Shown piece by piece: positions 48,218 to 58,900 of a DNA stretch of 64,000 nt. The notes under the pieces were generated by a model. It ran no database searches. It was not told where the DNA came from and worked only from the letters and a program-made list of their open reading frames with translations. A program made the position numbers and the translations under genes. Position 1 is the stretch's first letter; the number at the start of each line of letters is the position of its first letter. The stretch is from Lingula anatina (taxonomy: Eukaryota; Brachiopoda; Lingulata; Lingulida; Lingulidae): contig NW_019774181.1 in NCBI RefSeq assembly GCF_001039355.2, positions 1 through 64,000 of the forward strand, read 5' to 3'.

Positions 48218-48633
48218 CCAGGGGCGGATCCAGGATTATTTGAAGGGGGGGGGGGTCCGGAACGACAGGCCTCGGATGCGAAGACAACCATCGCCCCCTT
48301 GCTGTGGGGTTCGGGGCCTGCTCAAGGACCCCGAAAATTTTTGGTGTTTTTTAGAGCAAACAGTGCCCCTTGGTACGGTTTAGAAGTATGATTTAGCTAG
48401 TCAAGATTCTAATGTCAAAAGAGGGATATTGGTGTGATATACATGTATTTTTCAGAAACCGAAGGGGGAGTCAGGACCCCTGACCCCCCCTCTAAATCCG
48501 CCACGGTTTAGAAGTATGATTTAGCTAGTCAAGATTCTAATGTCAAAAGAGGGATATTTGTGTGATATACATGTATTTTTCAGAAACCGAAGGGGGAGTC
48601 AGGTCCCCTGACCCCCCTCTAAATCCGCCACTT
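48218..48633 (+). mobile_element. GGGGCGGATCCAGG-type repeat, copy 2, with internal tandem duplication
   Basis: It starts 'ggggcggatccaggattatt' and ends 'ctctaaatccgccac'. About 127 bases starting 'acggtttagaagtatgattt' and ending 'ctctaaatccgccac' are present twice (from about 48376 and 48504), differing at two or three positions. The right end is therefore repeated. Confidence 0.85.
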
Positions 48634-48860
48634 ATCATATCTAGCTTTAAGTATTTAAATATTTCATGCATGATATATTCAACTAATCGAATGCCTAGAC
48701 ATTACGAAAAAGCGCTAAATGAAAAGTGTTAAAATTAAAAATTTTAGTCTTTAATTTCAATTTACCTCGCCATTTGTTTTCAAGCCACGTAAAATACAAC
48801 ATAGCCTCTTTTCAATGAATTAATTAAGATTCGTAGTTTCTTATTTGAATGTATTTTAAT

Positions 48861-50393
48861 TTAGACCTCCGGTGCCATCTCTGGGGTGGCAGTTGGTGTG
48901 ACTGACATTTCTGCGCCATCTGGTAAAGATTTTGATGACTCTTCTGTCCCCTCTTCTTCTTTCTTTCTGTCTTTTTTCTTGCGTTTTGACTTCTTTTCTT
49001 TTTTCTCTTTTTTTGCTTTCGTTGGCTCTTCTTCTTCTGGGGCTGCTTCCTCTTGTGGAGCATCGGCTGATTGTAGGTCGTCCTTTTGTGGTACAGGTTT
49101 GTCCAACACGGTTGATTCTTGGGTAGTGCCGCTGTCTAATGCAGCAGTACCTGGAATAGAGACTTCTGATGAGGTTGCCGGCGGAAATTTGACCTGGGGC
49201 GGTGGATCAACAGGCAGTGCCGGCGATGGTAACTCTGGCTGATTAACTACGGTAGCTGCATGTGCTGGCACAACGGTGGTTTCTGACTGGAGAACAGTAG
49301 TCTGTGGTTTTGGTTGGGGCGTGTCTTGGTGTGGCTTCGATTTGGAGGTTGGGGTGAGCGTTGTTGATTTCTGAGGCTCTGAACCCGGTGGAGGTTTTAA
49401 CAGCGCTTTCAACTCTGGATAGGGCGCTAAATCGGCAGCGGTCTTTCCTTCGTGCATCCGCGGAATAACGTTGGCGCGGAATTGTAGCAGCGTCTTCACG
49501 TTTCCCTCCAGACCGTTCACTGCTGCGAAGTGGAGAGGTGTGTAATCTTTCTTGTTTTGAAGATTAACGTTGCCTTTTTTCATTACCAACAAAGCCAGGA
49601 CTTGCGGCGCTTTAGGTGACGTCCACTGCGCAGCGAAATGGAGGGCAGAATCTCCATTCATCGTCTGCAGATTTGGATCTGCACCATGGTCAAGAAGTAA
49701 CTTTACCGTCTCTACTGCTTCTGCGTGGTCAAAAAATGGTTTGACTGCTCGGTGAAGTGGCGTTTCTTTGGTGTATAAATCAGGTTGCTCGACAACAGCG
49801 CCATTTTCCAGTAATATGCGACAGACGTCTTTGTGACAACCGTGTGCTGCGAAGTGAAGCGGACTCCATCCTCGCTTATCGCACAGGTTTACATTTGCAC
49901 CTTTTGCTATCAGCAGTTTCAACACTCTGTCTAAGCCCCTACCTGCCGCGGAAAAAATTGGCGCATGCCCTAAACTATCCTGGGCGTTAACATCGACACC
50001 CTTATCAGCAAGCAACGTCAATAAGGTGCACATTTTGTTTTGAGACAGGTTTCCTGCGATGACAGCAGCGATGGTTCCTGACTCCGCATTCAGGACTTTC
50101 TCCCTCCCTTCGCGGGTGTATTTAACTCCCTTACTTAGAGTTGCCTTAACGTTAACATTTGTCTGTAAGATTTCCTCTGCCAGATAAACTGGACCATAAA
50201 ATAAGACCGCGTGAAGGGTCGTCCACCCATTCTGATGTCGAAGAAGACCGATTTCGCTTGCCATGTACTTCATGTTTGCCCTGGCCAACTCCCGGGCGGT
50301 CACTTCATGCCCGTTCTGGAGAGCCTCCACCAGCTCTGCTGATATAACGGCAATATCGATCTGAGTTACCGAGCGGTCTGTTTTGTTGTTCAT
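48861..50393 (-). CDS. Intronless ankyrin-repeat protein with Pro-rich and Lys/Glu-rich tail
   Basis: 510 residues from ATG 50393 to TAA 48861. Residues about 55-340 hold some seven ankyrin repeats, recognisable by NGWTTLHA, GHAPIFSAAGRG, GWSPLHFAAHG, ETPLHRAV, DSALHFAAQ and YTPLHFAAVNG, each with a GA/G-NVN turn. Residues about 345-440 are Pro/Ser/Thr-rich. Residues about 445-490 are a Glu then Lys/Glu run (KAKKEKKEKKSKRKKKDRKK) that could be a nuclear localisation or nucleic-acid-binding region. Ankyrin repeats bind partner proteins. I do not recognise an orthologue. An ATTAAA follows directly after the stop. A single exon in a genome with many introns may mean a retrocopy or an intron-poor lineage gene. 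The 5' end could extend by splicing. Confidence 0.9.
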   Translation of the reverse strand: MNNKTDRSVTQIDIAVISAELVEALQNGHEVTARELARANMKYMASEIGLLRHQNGWTTLHAVLFYGPVYLAEEILQTNVNVKATLSKGVKYTREGREKVLNAESGTIAAVIAGNLSQNKMCTLLTLLADKGVDVNAQDSLGHAPIFSAAGRGLDRVLKLLIAKGANVNLCDKRGWSPLHFAAHGCHKDVCRILLENGAVVEQPDLYTKETPLHRAVKPFFDHAEAVETVKLLLDHGADPNLQTMNGDSALHFAAQWTSPKAPQVLALLVMKKGNVNLQNKKDYTPLHFAAVNGLEGNVKTLLQFRANVIPRMHEGKTAADLAPYPELKALLKPPPGSEPQKSTTLTPTSKSKPHQDTPQPKPQTTVLQSETTVVPAHAATVVNQPELPSPALPVDPPPQVKFPPATSSEVSIPGTAALDSGTTQESTVLDKPVPQKDDLQSADAPQEEAAPEEEEPTKAKKEKKEKKSKRKKKDRKKEEEGTEESSKSLPDGAEMSVTPTATPEMAPEV

Positions 50394-51178
50394 GATTCTC
50401 AGTGTTTCCCTACTCAGTGTTTGCTACTCGACAATAGTCGCAAGTGTGATTGATATAGTCCCAATTTCTTCTCCTATTTTCAATCTTTTTGAGATGCGGC
50501 AAAAGAAAAAAAATGATCTCTAAGTATCTCGAGTCATCTGGAGCTACAAGGTGCTGTCATCCAAGGGCCGCTGACTATTTATCGCTATGAAATTACTGCA
50601 TGCTAGTGATCGTTTGAAAGGTTTTGTTTGATGACTGAGCTTATGAAAAGAAAACCTTTCAAATATGTATCGGTTTGCATGGGATAATAAATAACAACCA
50701 TCGAATTACTATGTAAGTTGATGACGGCTTACTGTGGACTATTTATTCTCATTAATACGCTCGTCAATAACATATCGATTATGTGAAAAGAAGTCAATAT
50801 CAGTGTTTTATTTATGACTGTAAGTATGTCAGTAACGCATAAAGTGCGCCATTTTTGCCTTCTCCATAAAAAGACTTTGATCCCCCCTTCCCCATACGAA
50901 CCAACATTCTTTTCTCTCAAAAATGCTTGTTGACAAAAATTGGTTTTTGGCTTTTTTTCTAATAAGTGAGTTCTTTAGACCCACATTACAGCCGACGTTT
51001 CAACAGTAAGTTTGGCTGACAGTCAACACAGACCAATATCCCTACTAATAGAGCTACGACAAGATGGTCGAACCAATCGATGTGTGGGTGCAAGTTTTCC
51101 TAAAACAATAATCCCTAAATATGAGGTAGATCAATTAAATATCTTATAAACAAATACAACTTAAGTTATGTAAACTTT
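50394..51178. other. Region upstream of the ankyrin gene
   Basis: Would hold the minus-strand promoter. A weak TATA-like GATAAATAG lies near 50575-50583. No other gene is seen. Confidence 0.35.
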
Positions 51179-51179
51179 G

Positions 51180-51180
51180 T

Positions 51181-51211
<31 letters not shown>

Positions 51212-51250
51212 NNNNNNNNNNNNNNNNNNNNNNNNNGGGGTGGGGGGGGT

Positions 51251-51283
<33 letters not shown>
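51180..51283. repeat. (GT)n and G-run interrupted by a 25-N gap
   Basis: GT repeats lead into a G run, then N at 51212-51236, then about 45 bases of almost pure G. The true length is unknown. Confidence 0.9.
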
Positions 51284-51285
<2 letters not shown>

Positions 51286-51338
51286 GGGCGAAAAACTTCA
51301 GGCAATAATGATTGTAAAGCAGAATTTGCTATAATCAC

Positions 51339-51590
51339 AGGGGCGGATCCAGGATTATTTGAAGGGGGGTCGGTTTTTTAGGAATGACAGGCCTCGGATG
51401 CGGAGCCGACCCTCGGCCCCTCCTCCACCCCCCTTGACGTGGGGTTCGCGGCTGAAGGGCTCCCAAAAATTTTGGTATTTGTGCCATTTGCTACGATCTA
51501 GAACTTTGATTAAGCTGTGATTTATTTTTCAGAAACCGAAGGGGAGGGGGCAGGACCCCGCTGACATCCCCTAAACTCGCCACTGCTTAG
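51339..51590 (+). mobile_element. GGGGCGGATCCAGG-type repeat, copy 3
   Basis: Starts 'ggggcggatccaggattatt' and ends 'ctaaactcgccactg'. It has the same interior words as copy 2 ('gacaggcctcggatgcg', 'tttttcagaaaccgaagggg') and a single right end. Confidence 0.8.
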
Positions 51591-51599
51591 CCTGCAGTG

Positions 51600-54095
51600 T
51601 TTTGCCTGTGCTGCAGTCTCAGCCTCATTCTGACGGCTAGCACAAAATTCATGCGTAGTACTGGTTGTGCTTTCGCACGGCAGGAAAGGTCTCAAACAGT
51701 GTTAACTTTCGACCAGTTTGTGCTCCCACAAAAAAAAAAGAAGAATTAGAAGAATCAGCCCGTCACTTCCTGTGTTGAAGTGAAAAAAGTGGGCAGGGGC
51801 TTAAAAAAAACATTCTTTTTATAGCCCACGCTCCGACAGCCGTAGTGTGGGAGGAGGGGGCCATCCCCCAATATATTTTGAATTAAACCATTGATGTTGT
51901 GATTTTGTCATGTAAACCAAATATTGTTATTCAAAATGGAAGACTGCCTCGTATGAGAAGAAGCGTTACTGTCTACCATTACAATTCTATAGAAAATGGG
52001 ACGGCTTTTTCTATCAACCCTGTATCAATTTCTGATTCCCCATCGTGTAAATTCTGAATCATTCTTATATAGAGATTAAAATAGATTAAAAGAGAGAGAG
52101 AGAGAGAGAGGTTGAACAATAAGAATGGAACTATACGGCATTTCGGTACTGAGTTTACTTGTGAATGACCCTTAAATCGGGGCTTAAGTAAGCTCAGTAT
52201 CTGTGGTATTTTTCATGGCAAATTTGGGACAAAGGAAGCCAAGATATGAAGTTGCCTTGTACACAATTTTTGGAGTGCGCTTCTTTTGTTTACGCACTAA
52301 AAGAGAGAAATGTCCAGACTAGCCTAACGCCCCCGGTTCCTCTGTTTGAACGCCTTTGACTTATCTGCTGACAAACCGACTTTTCTCGACCTGAGCTCAA
52401 AACTACGGAAGATTTTTACCTAATCTGGGTTATAGAAACAAGTTAAAGATGTTTTTCTATGATAGATTAGTTGAAAAAAATTACCGAGAGAAAAAAGCTT
52501 CATTTTTAGTGCCACTTGCGGTATGAAAGATTAATATGCTGCACGTAGAATATTAACTGCAAAAAGCATACCAGGAAATCTATTACATTATTATATGCGC
52601 CTTCGGACAAACGATTCATAGAATGTGAGGCAAAGCAAAGATGCTGTTGTTAATGCTGAATTAATTTTGTTTTTACTTAAAAATAGAATAAAATAATGTA
52701 AATAACATTTAATGTGATTGGTTAATTTCATAACATATTTTAATTTTGATCAACTGTTTATCACATGATAACTAAATTTTGGACATGATTCAAGTATGAG
52801 TAATGCAAATAGTATTTTGGATGAGTTTAGTTGAAAACAAGGTTCTTAGACATTACCTAATAAGGGAATGTTCTATGGTAAAATAAACATGACAATGGAA
52901 AGTTTCTGGAAATCACGCCATAAACAATAAAAAGAACATAATTACACGCGTGATCAGTACGGAGAATTAGAGTATAAATATGGGTAAATTTGTATGAAAA
53001 TTAAGTGGTGAATAAACGATTGAAGATTCCAGAACCTCGTCGTCGTTATAATAATAATAAGTATGATAAAAATGTATGTTTTCAAGTAAATATTCGATCA
53101 AATATTAATTCTTATACGGCGCAGCAACCATTTTATATATAATAAACAGATAATATCCGATGAAATACAGTATAAAATATTGAACGAACAGCTTTCATAA
53201 ATTAAACCAAGAATTTCAAGTCTTTGATTAAGTCAGCCCGACTTATTCCACTATTAGTTTATTAATTTTCACACGTTATTGAAATCTGGAGTTTTTTATA
53301 CTTATGAAGTACTAACAATATATGGCAGATTAAAGCTCGAAAGATTGTTAACGCATTGCGTAAAATTTTTTTTAATTTTAATTTGGCAGTTTTGTGTAGT
53401 TCATTTAAAACAACAGTTTTTCACGCACGCTCCTGTCAGTATACAGCGACGGACTACTTAATGCCCTGGCCCTTAATAAGGAACGAACAAAACCGGTACT
53501 TTTTAATTTTACCTGGCCACTAACATCATTATCTCGGCATTTTTTTTCTCTCCGTAGATCATGAAAAAAATGACAAGGTTTTACTTTTTATACCATTCGT
53601 TTTTTAAAAATGATCAAAAAATATTCATTGGGTGTAAAAGAAGACGAGTATGATTAAAGTAACATGTTCAGTTCGTATACGAAGTTCCGATTTCGTACGA
53701 GCACCAAAGAAAGGATTATGGAGCAACAAACATCGACAACAACGTTAATTCATGTATAGTCGTTTTACATCATATCCAGAAAAAGAATGACAACTGATTT
53801 TTAGTACAATTAAAAAATGCCTGTGAAAGAACCTGGAACTCTTTCACGTTGTTAAATTTCAGTTTCTCGGTTGAAATAAAGAACCCGACGTTTTTTAACG
53901 CGCTTCAAAAAAAGAAAATACAATGCCCCCTACCTCCAGAATGTTACGACATGTATTGTTATAGACAGGCATGAATCAAATTCAAACAGGCTAATTGATA
54001 GAAGCTGTCAAACGTACTCGACTATATATATGACAGATTTTTTAACAAACGTCGAACACAATTTTAATTAAAATACACTCTTCTCCTGTAAAACT
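51600..54095. other. No gene recognised (AT-rich, between ankyrin gene and UVRAG)
   Basis: Contains a (GA)n at 52091-52110 and a perfect 8-bp hairpin GTGAAAGA...TCTTTCAC at 53822-53846. No exon is supported. Confidence 0.45.
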
Positions 54096-54104
54096 CCAAT
54101 ATCC

Positions 54105-54201
54105 TTTGATTGACAAGATGTCAATCAAATTCATTAGTTTTGATAGTTGCTGTCAAGTAATAACAGCTTGATTGACAGGTTATATAAACAAACGTCAATC
54201 A
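54105..54201 (+). promoter_or_regulatory. Cluster of TGATTGACA (TALE homeobox-like) sites with a TATA box
   Basis: TTTGATTGACA (54105-54115) is inverted as TGTCAATCAAA (54119-54129). TGATTGACAG lies at 54169-54178, and an inverted CGTCAATCA at 54193-54201. TGATTGACAG is the known PBX-PREP/MEIS type site. TATATAAA sits at 54181-54188. A donor AAAG|GTAAGA at 54375-54390 could end an untranslated exon of the following gene. Four sites in 97 bases are unlikely by chance, but use in vivo is inferred. Confidence 0.45.
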
Positions 54202-54933
54202 TCGCGCACTGTGATTTCTCTCGCTGTGAAACAGTGAGTACGCCGAAAGAGAGCGCTAAAATCTGAAGCTAGTAATTAACTTCTGACATGTATTGCACAA
54301 ATATATTTATTCTCAATATATAGGTCCGTTGTTTTTATCTTATCAAAAGTAACCAAGCAGAAGAATTGTTTGTCTAAGTGATCCTAAAGGTAAGATCAAT
54401 ATAAAAACAAAAACAAAAAAATAATAAGGTTAATATTTTGACAATAGTTAAATTAAATTACATTCCACCCCCTCCACCCCCGTCCCCACCAACGGACTTG
54501 GTTGGACTCCATGTAAATATAAGAGTCCCAAATGCAGATTAACATTTTGGACTCCCTGTGCCCCAAATCCTGCAGAAACCCCTGTTGGCCCTTGATAAAT
54601 TTTTTATCAGACTGAGCCTGTTTTAAAAAGAGAACTTACGTAACGGCCAGTCCTATCAATTATCCTCTTTTGTAGAGTCTAAGTATAGCTGTATCTTACA
54701 AGTACACTTTGTCAAGAAATAAAAGGGTTTGATATAGGCCTATATATTATACGCCAAATTATCAGTTTAAAATGTAATTTAACTGTTTTTTTTTTACCTA
54801 CGTAATTAGTAATACAATGTCTATAGCATGTTGACCATGGTCTTTTCTACCAATTGCTTTGTATTGACATGCTGTTATAAATATCAACAATAGCATATTC
54901 AATGCAAGGAATTGTCTTTAGTCGGAACGGAAA

Positions 54934-54941
54934 TGACGTCA
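54934..54941. promoter_or_regulatory. CRE/ATF site TGACGTCA
   Basis: A perfect palindromic CRE about 80 bases upstream of the proposed UVRAG start at 55018. It is a likely promoter element for that gene or its first exon. Confidence 0.4.
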
Positions 54942-55017
54942 TGCAACAATATGTCTGCGCCCATGAAGTACTCGCGGAAAACGTTATCAACTGAGATTAG
55001 ATGCGATTTGTAACATT

Positions 55018-55118
55018 ATGCAGTACAAAAGGGGTGATATTGTGATGTCTTCATATCCGTTTGTACATGTTTTATCTCAGAATGAAAGGTACAAACGATG
55101 TGATCAATGTTTTGAAAG
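55018..55118 (+). CDS. Tentative first coding exon of UVRAG
   Basis: From ATG 55018 (MQYKRGDIVMSSYPF...) to DQCFE plus AG before donor GTCAGT (phase 2). Joined to exon 2 starting at 55960 it reads [11 protein letters not shown], matching the RRLRHL start of the conserved UVRAG region. The frame and donor fit; the residues themselves are not conserved. Another Met (54951, MSAPMKYSRK) lies just upstream in a different frame and is an alternative. Confidence 0.3.
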
Positions 55119-55164
55119 GTCAGTAATTTTTTGCCTGAATATTAGGCAAGTGTCAGTTTTAGGG

Positions 55165-55380
55165 ACCATTCACAGACCCTATCGTACTAACTGTGGATCA
55201 ATCTATCTCCAAGGGGGTTCTCGCTAAATTACAATCAACAAAAGCGGCGTAGATGCCTGTCACGCCTACTGAAGCTGTTAGGGGGCAATCAATAATCTTT
55301 TAGCAGCTAGACATTGAAGCCGCTCAAGCTGAAAACTGCCTAATCTTTTAATAGTCTCTTCCACGCTCGGCTGTCACCTN
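55165..55380. mobile_element. Damaged relative of the TTCCCAGAG-type MITE
   Basis: 'gggggttctcgctaaat', 'tgtcacgcctactgaagctg' and 'gctcggctgtcacct' are shared with 24816-25014 and 40402-40618, but the ends are not preserved and the N at 55380 cuts it. Confidence 0.4.
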
Positions 55381-55770
55381 GAATAGGATACGCAAGGATT
55401 TCGTTTACGGGTGCAGCACTTTCCTACCCTTTACCCCCCCCCTCCCCTTCGTTACTTCCCCTAGATATTATGATTAACATTTTAACATTACATACGTTCA
55501 TACTGCTCAATAGTAATGTTTTTGGGGGTGTCATTTTACAGACAGAACTATCTTGTACTTGTAAGGATTCCAGTATAAATAGTGAAGCATCAATGAACCA
55601 AAACAAAACAATGACAGTAATTATCAGTCTAACGTTAATTCTAAATTTGTCCATTTACGAGGGAAGGGGTAGCATGCATCGTTATAAGCAGCAATTGGAC
55701 CCATCTGATCTGCTAAAACAGCCTTGTATGTCCAGAATTTACATGTGTAGTGCCAGGGGCAGGTAGAACC

Positions 55771-55844
55771 GGCCGGGTAGCTCAGTAGGTAAGAGCACTC
55801 GCCCTGTAAGCGAGGGGTCCCGGGTTCGATTCCTGGTCTGGTCG
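55771..55844 (+). tRNA. tRNA-Thr (anticodon TGT)
   Basis: A full cloverleaf can be drawn. The 7-bp acceptor stem (GGCCGGG with TCTGGTC) includes three G-T pairs. The D arm starts GCTC and closes GAGC, and the anticodon stem is CTCGC/GCGAG around CCTGTAA. The T arm is CCGGG/CCTGG around TTCGATT, with discriminator G. A and B boxes are canonical, and a T5 terminator follows at 55849-55853. It lies in the first intron of UVRAG, same strand. A 14-base inverted repeat (TTACATGTGTAGTG at 55739, CGCTACACATGTAA at 55871) brackets it, so a mobile tRNA-like element is the alternative. Confidence 0.65.
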
Positions 55845-55959
55845 GTGATTTTTCTGGACTCACCCCAAATCGCTACACATGTAACCTTTTGAGACGTTGA
55901 GTTGGATTTCCACGCAAAGATTTCAATTCAGCTGTTGCACTTACTTTTTCCTTACAGAG

Positions 55960-58900
55960 AAGATTACGGCATCTGAAGAGTATAGCTGCAAGAAATTTAA
56001 TTGTTCCCAATGTATCTGAGCTAGATGTGGCTTCTCTACAGACATACTTCACCTTGCATACTAAGACCCAGGAACCGGGTGAGGAGAGCTGATTGTCACA
56101 TTGAAACACTTTTTAAATAGTTATTAAAATGAATTACATACAGTATATGTAGGTCAGGCATATTGCTTGATTCTTTCAATCAAAATTAATCTGAAGACTT
56201 TATGTGCCTAAATATGCAGGCTAGTTGCCCTTCTAGAACAGAATTTTCAAAGCTTTTACACTTATGGTATTATTTTAATGTTGTAACATTTTTGCTTTCA
56301 GAAAATTGATTATTATATTGCATAACTTTTCAAGACACTTTGTTTGTCCGTTGTAGCCTTTATATAAGTTAGAATAGTCATTCACATGTGTTTAGATTTA
56401 AAATTAATTTTGCATTTTAACTGTTTTGCAGCTTTCTACACCAGTGAGAAAATTCGAGGTTCATTGGTAAGTAAATGTCAAGATATTAGCTCATACACTG
56501 AGATGACGTTCTTCCCAAATGATCTGGAAGTCTGGATAGTTGGGTGTCGTATCTATGCCTGTGGAGCCTTTGGTATTTGCAATTTCCCAATTATTTTTTT
56601 AAGGGCCACTTTCATACTTAAAGTTATTATGAGAATGAGATTGAAAACTAAATTTTATAATAAAAAAATTTGAAGTGTTACTTTGAGAGTCTGAGATTAC
56701 AAGCATTTAGCATAATCTCTGACTCCTAACTTGTAAGAAGAACTGTATATTTAAGTCACAGTTGTCTATTAATATGGTTAATGTATTTTTGGCCATGCAA
56801 GTACTAGTACTTTGTCTGTCATTAACATAGAGTTTTGTCGTTTAATTTCAGAATCCAAGCTGGCGTGGGTTCTTGCTGACACACCTAACTGAGGAGGTGG
56901 ACACCACTTCTACTTGTATCCTTACACTAAGTCCTAAACAGTGGGGTAGTGATGCAGTGCAGAACAAACTTGTTTTACTGTTTGCCAAGTTGATCCTGGA
57001 CAATATTTTAACCTGGCCTTAATTCTCATAGAAGATCTTGAGTAGAGTATACTGGGAAGTGTTATTGAAATTTTTCTTCAAATGTATTATCATTGTTTTG
57101 ATTTTGTTAAAAGTACTTACATATATTTGCTTATTAAGAACCTCTTCCATTTTAACATAAAGCACATATGTTGAATCCAGCATTTAAACTCTAATGTGTT
57201 TTAAAATTAAAATTTTCAAAAAATGGATCATATTTTCCTGAACACTGCTGCTAGCTGTTATCGTGAAGGTGTGGATTTCAGAAGAGGGGAAATCCCCTCA
57301 TGTCCTTCTCCAGTGGGAAGTCCACTTTTCTGGACTTGTCTACATAGCTGACAAGGTAAGCTCTAGATTGAATGTACAATATCAAAGTTTAAAATAAAGC
57401 ATGTTTATCATAATTATTTTTAGTTATATCAGTCTAGTTAAATGTTTCCTTTGCTGGTAAATCCTAAAAAAGGTTACAAATAAACAAACAAATAAATAAA
57501 TGATTGAATGATAATATAAATAAATCCAATTTGTAGCTGTTAGAAATGATCATAATTTCACTGTTTAGCAAGTTTGCTGATTAAGATAACTTCAGTTCAT
57601 ATTTATACTTTTTTGTTCAGATCCAGAAAGATGGTAGGAAGTATAAGGGAAACACTCTGGTGTTTGGGATGTTTGATGCTTACTTTGGCCCTGCAGAAGA
57701 ACTTCAGAAGGTTAAAATAAAATGCACTTGGTCTATGTTAGAGAATAAAGCAATCCTTATCTTCATATCTGTCTTGGATTTGGAAAAATGATAAATTTAC
57801 AGGTGTCAGTTTTAAAATTAGAAATGAGTACATAATTTACAAGGTGTTTGTTATGCAAATTTATCAAATATGGTCTTAGAGGCAGTTAGAAAGCAAAAAA
57901 AAAGCAACTGACTAAGTGAATTTTACTTTATTTGTATTAATAGATTATACATGTATGTATTTCTAAATTATTTTTTATTATTTTTCCATTTTTTCAGCCC
58001 AAGCAACAATCTTTGACCTCAGAGTTTATGAAAGTAGACCATTCCAGTGTAAGGTCTTCCTATACTATTAGTTCTTTGTCCAGGTAAGATCATAGCTCTA
58101 ACTCATGCCTTGTATACAACCTAAACACTTGAACCTATTTCGTCTAAGACTAGCTAGCTAGAGCTGTGTGCGGTCATGTTTTGTTTTCTAGAATTATAAT
58201 TATAATACCAAAGCTTTAGTTAATATGACTGATATTCTGCTTTTCTGTATATATTTGTTGATAATGTACGGTTCATATCATAATATGATCCAAACTTACA
58301 GATTTAAGCAGATAGTTTGGAACTCTATGATTTTGAATAAAGTTTGTGCTTTTTTTTTTTTTAATATCTTGGTAGTTTTCTGCCCTGAGCCCCCACCCCC
58401 CACCCCCAACCCCCCACCCCCAACCCCACCCCACTGAGCCATTTTCTCCTGTTTTTTAAAGCTCAAAATTATGCCTGTATTTATGGATTTAATGTACATT
58501 ATTTTCTGTGCCATTCAGAATAGTCACCATACTGCGTGCTATCAAGCAGACCCAGGCCTCAGTGAAGAAAGTGAGGGGCTGTATAGAGGACACGCTGGTG
58601 TCTTCACTAACCAGGTCCAAGAAGGTGAGGGGTTCTGATCAAAACAAAGGTATTAATGAAACTTGAAAGTTTCTGAACAAAAAAAGGGATTGAAATCAAT
58701 GATTCCTTAACACATACCTACTAGTGATACTAGGTCTTGTCTTGATATGCAGACATATTGGACTTTACTTCTCTTTATGTGATATCAACTGTAAAACTAT
58801 TATTTATAATAATATTGTACTTAAACCAGAAGGTAAAAGTATGATTAAAAATGGAAATTACTTATTATAAATTAAATAAGATGAGAGAGTTAGGGTAAGT

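Noticed and set aside
48824-49063. 79-residue Lys-rich minus frame and plus frames over the ankyrin tail
   Set aside because: Out-of-frame shadows of the Lys/Glu-rich C-terminus of the ankyrin gene.
53822-53846. Histone-type 3' stem-loop or terminator
   Set aside because: The 8-bp hairpin lacks the histone consensus and no histone gene precedes it.
55624-55863. 79-residue minus frame with RPGIEPGTPRLQGE
   Set aside because: This is the familiar antisense translation of a tRNA/B-box region, not a protein.
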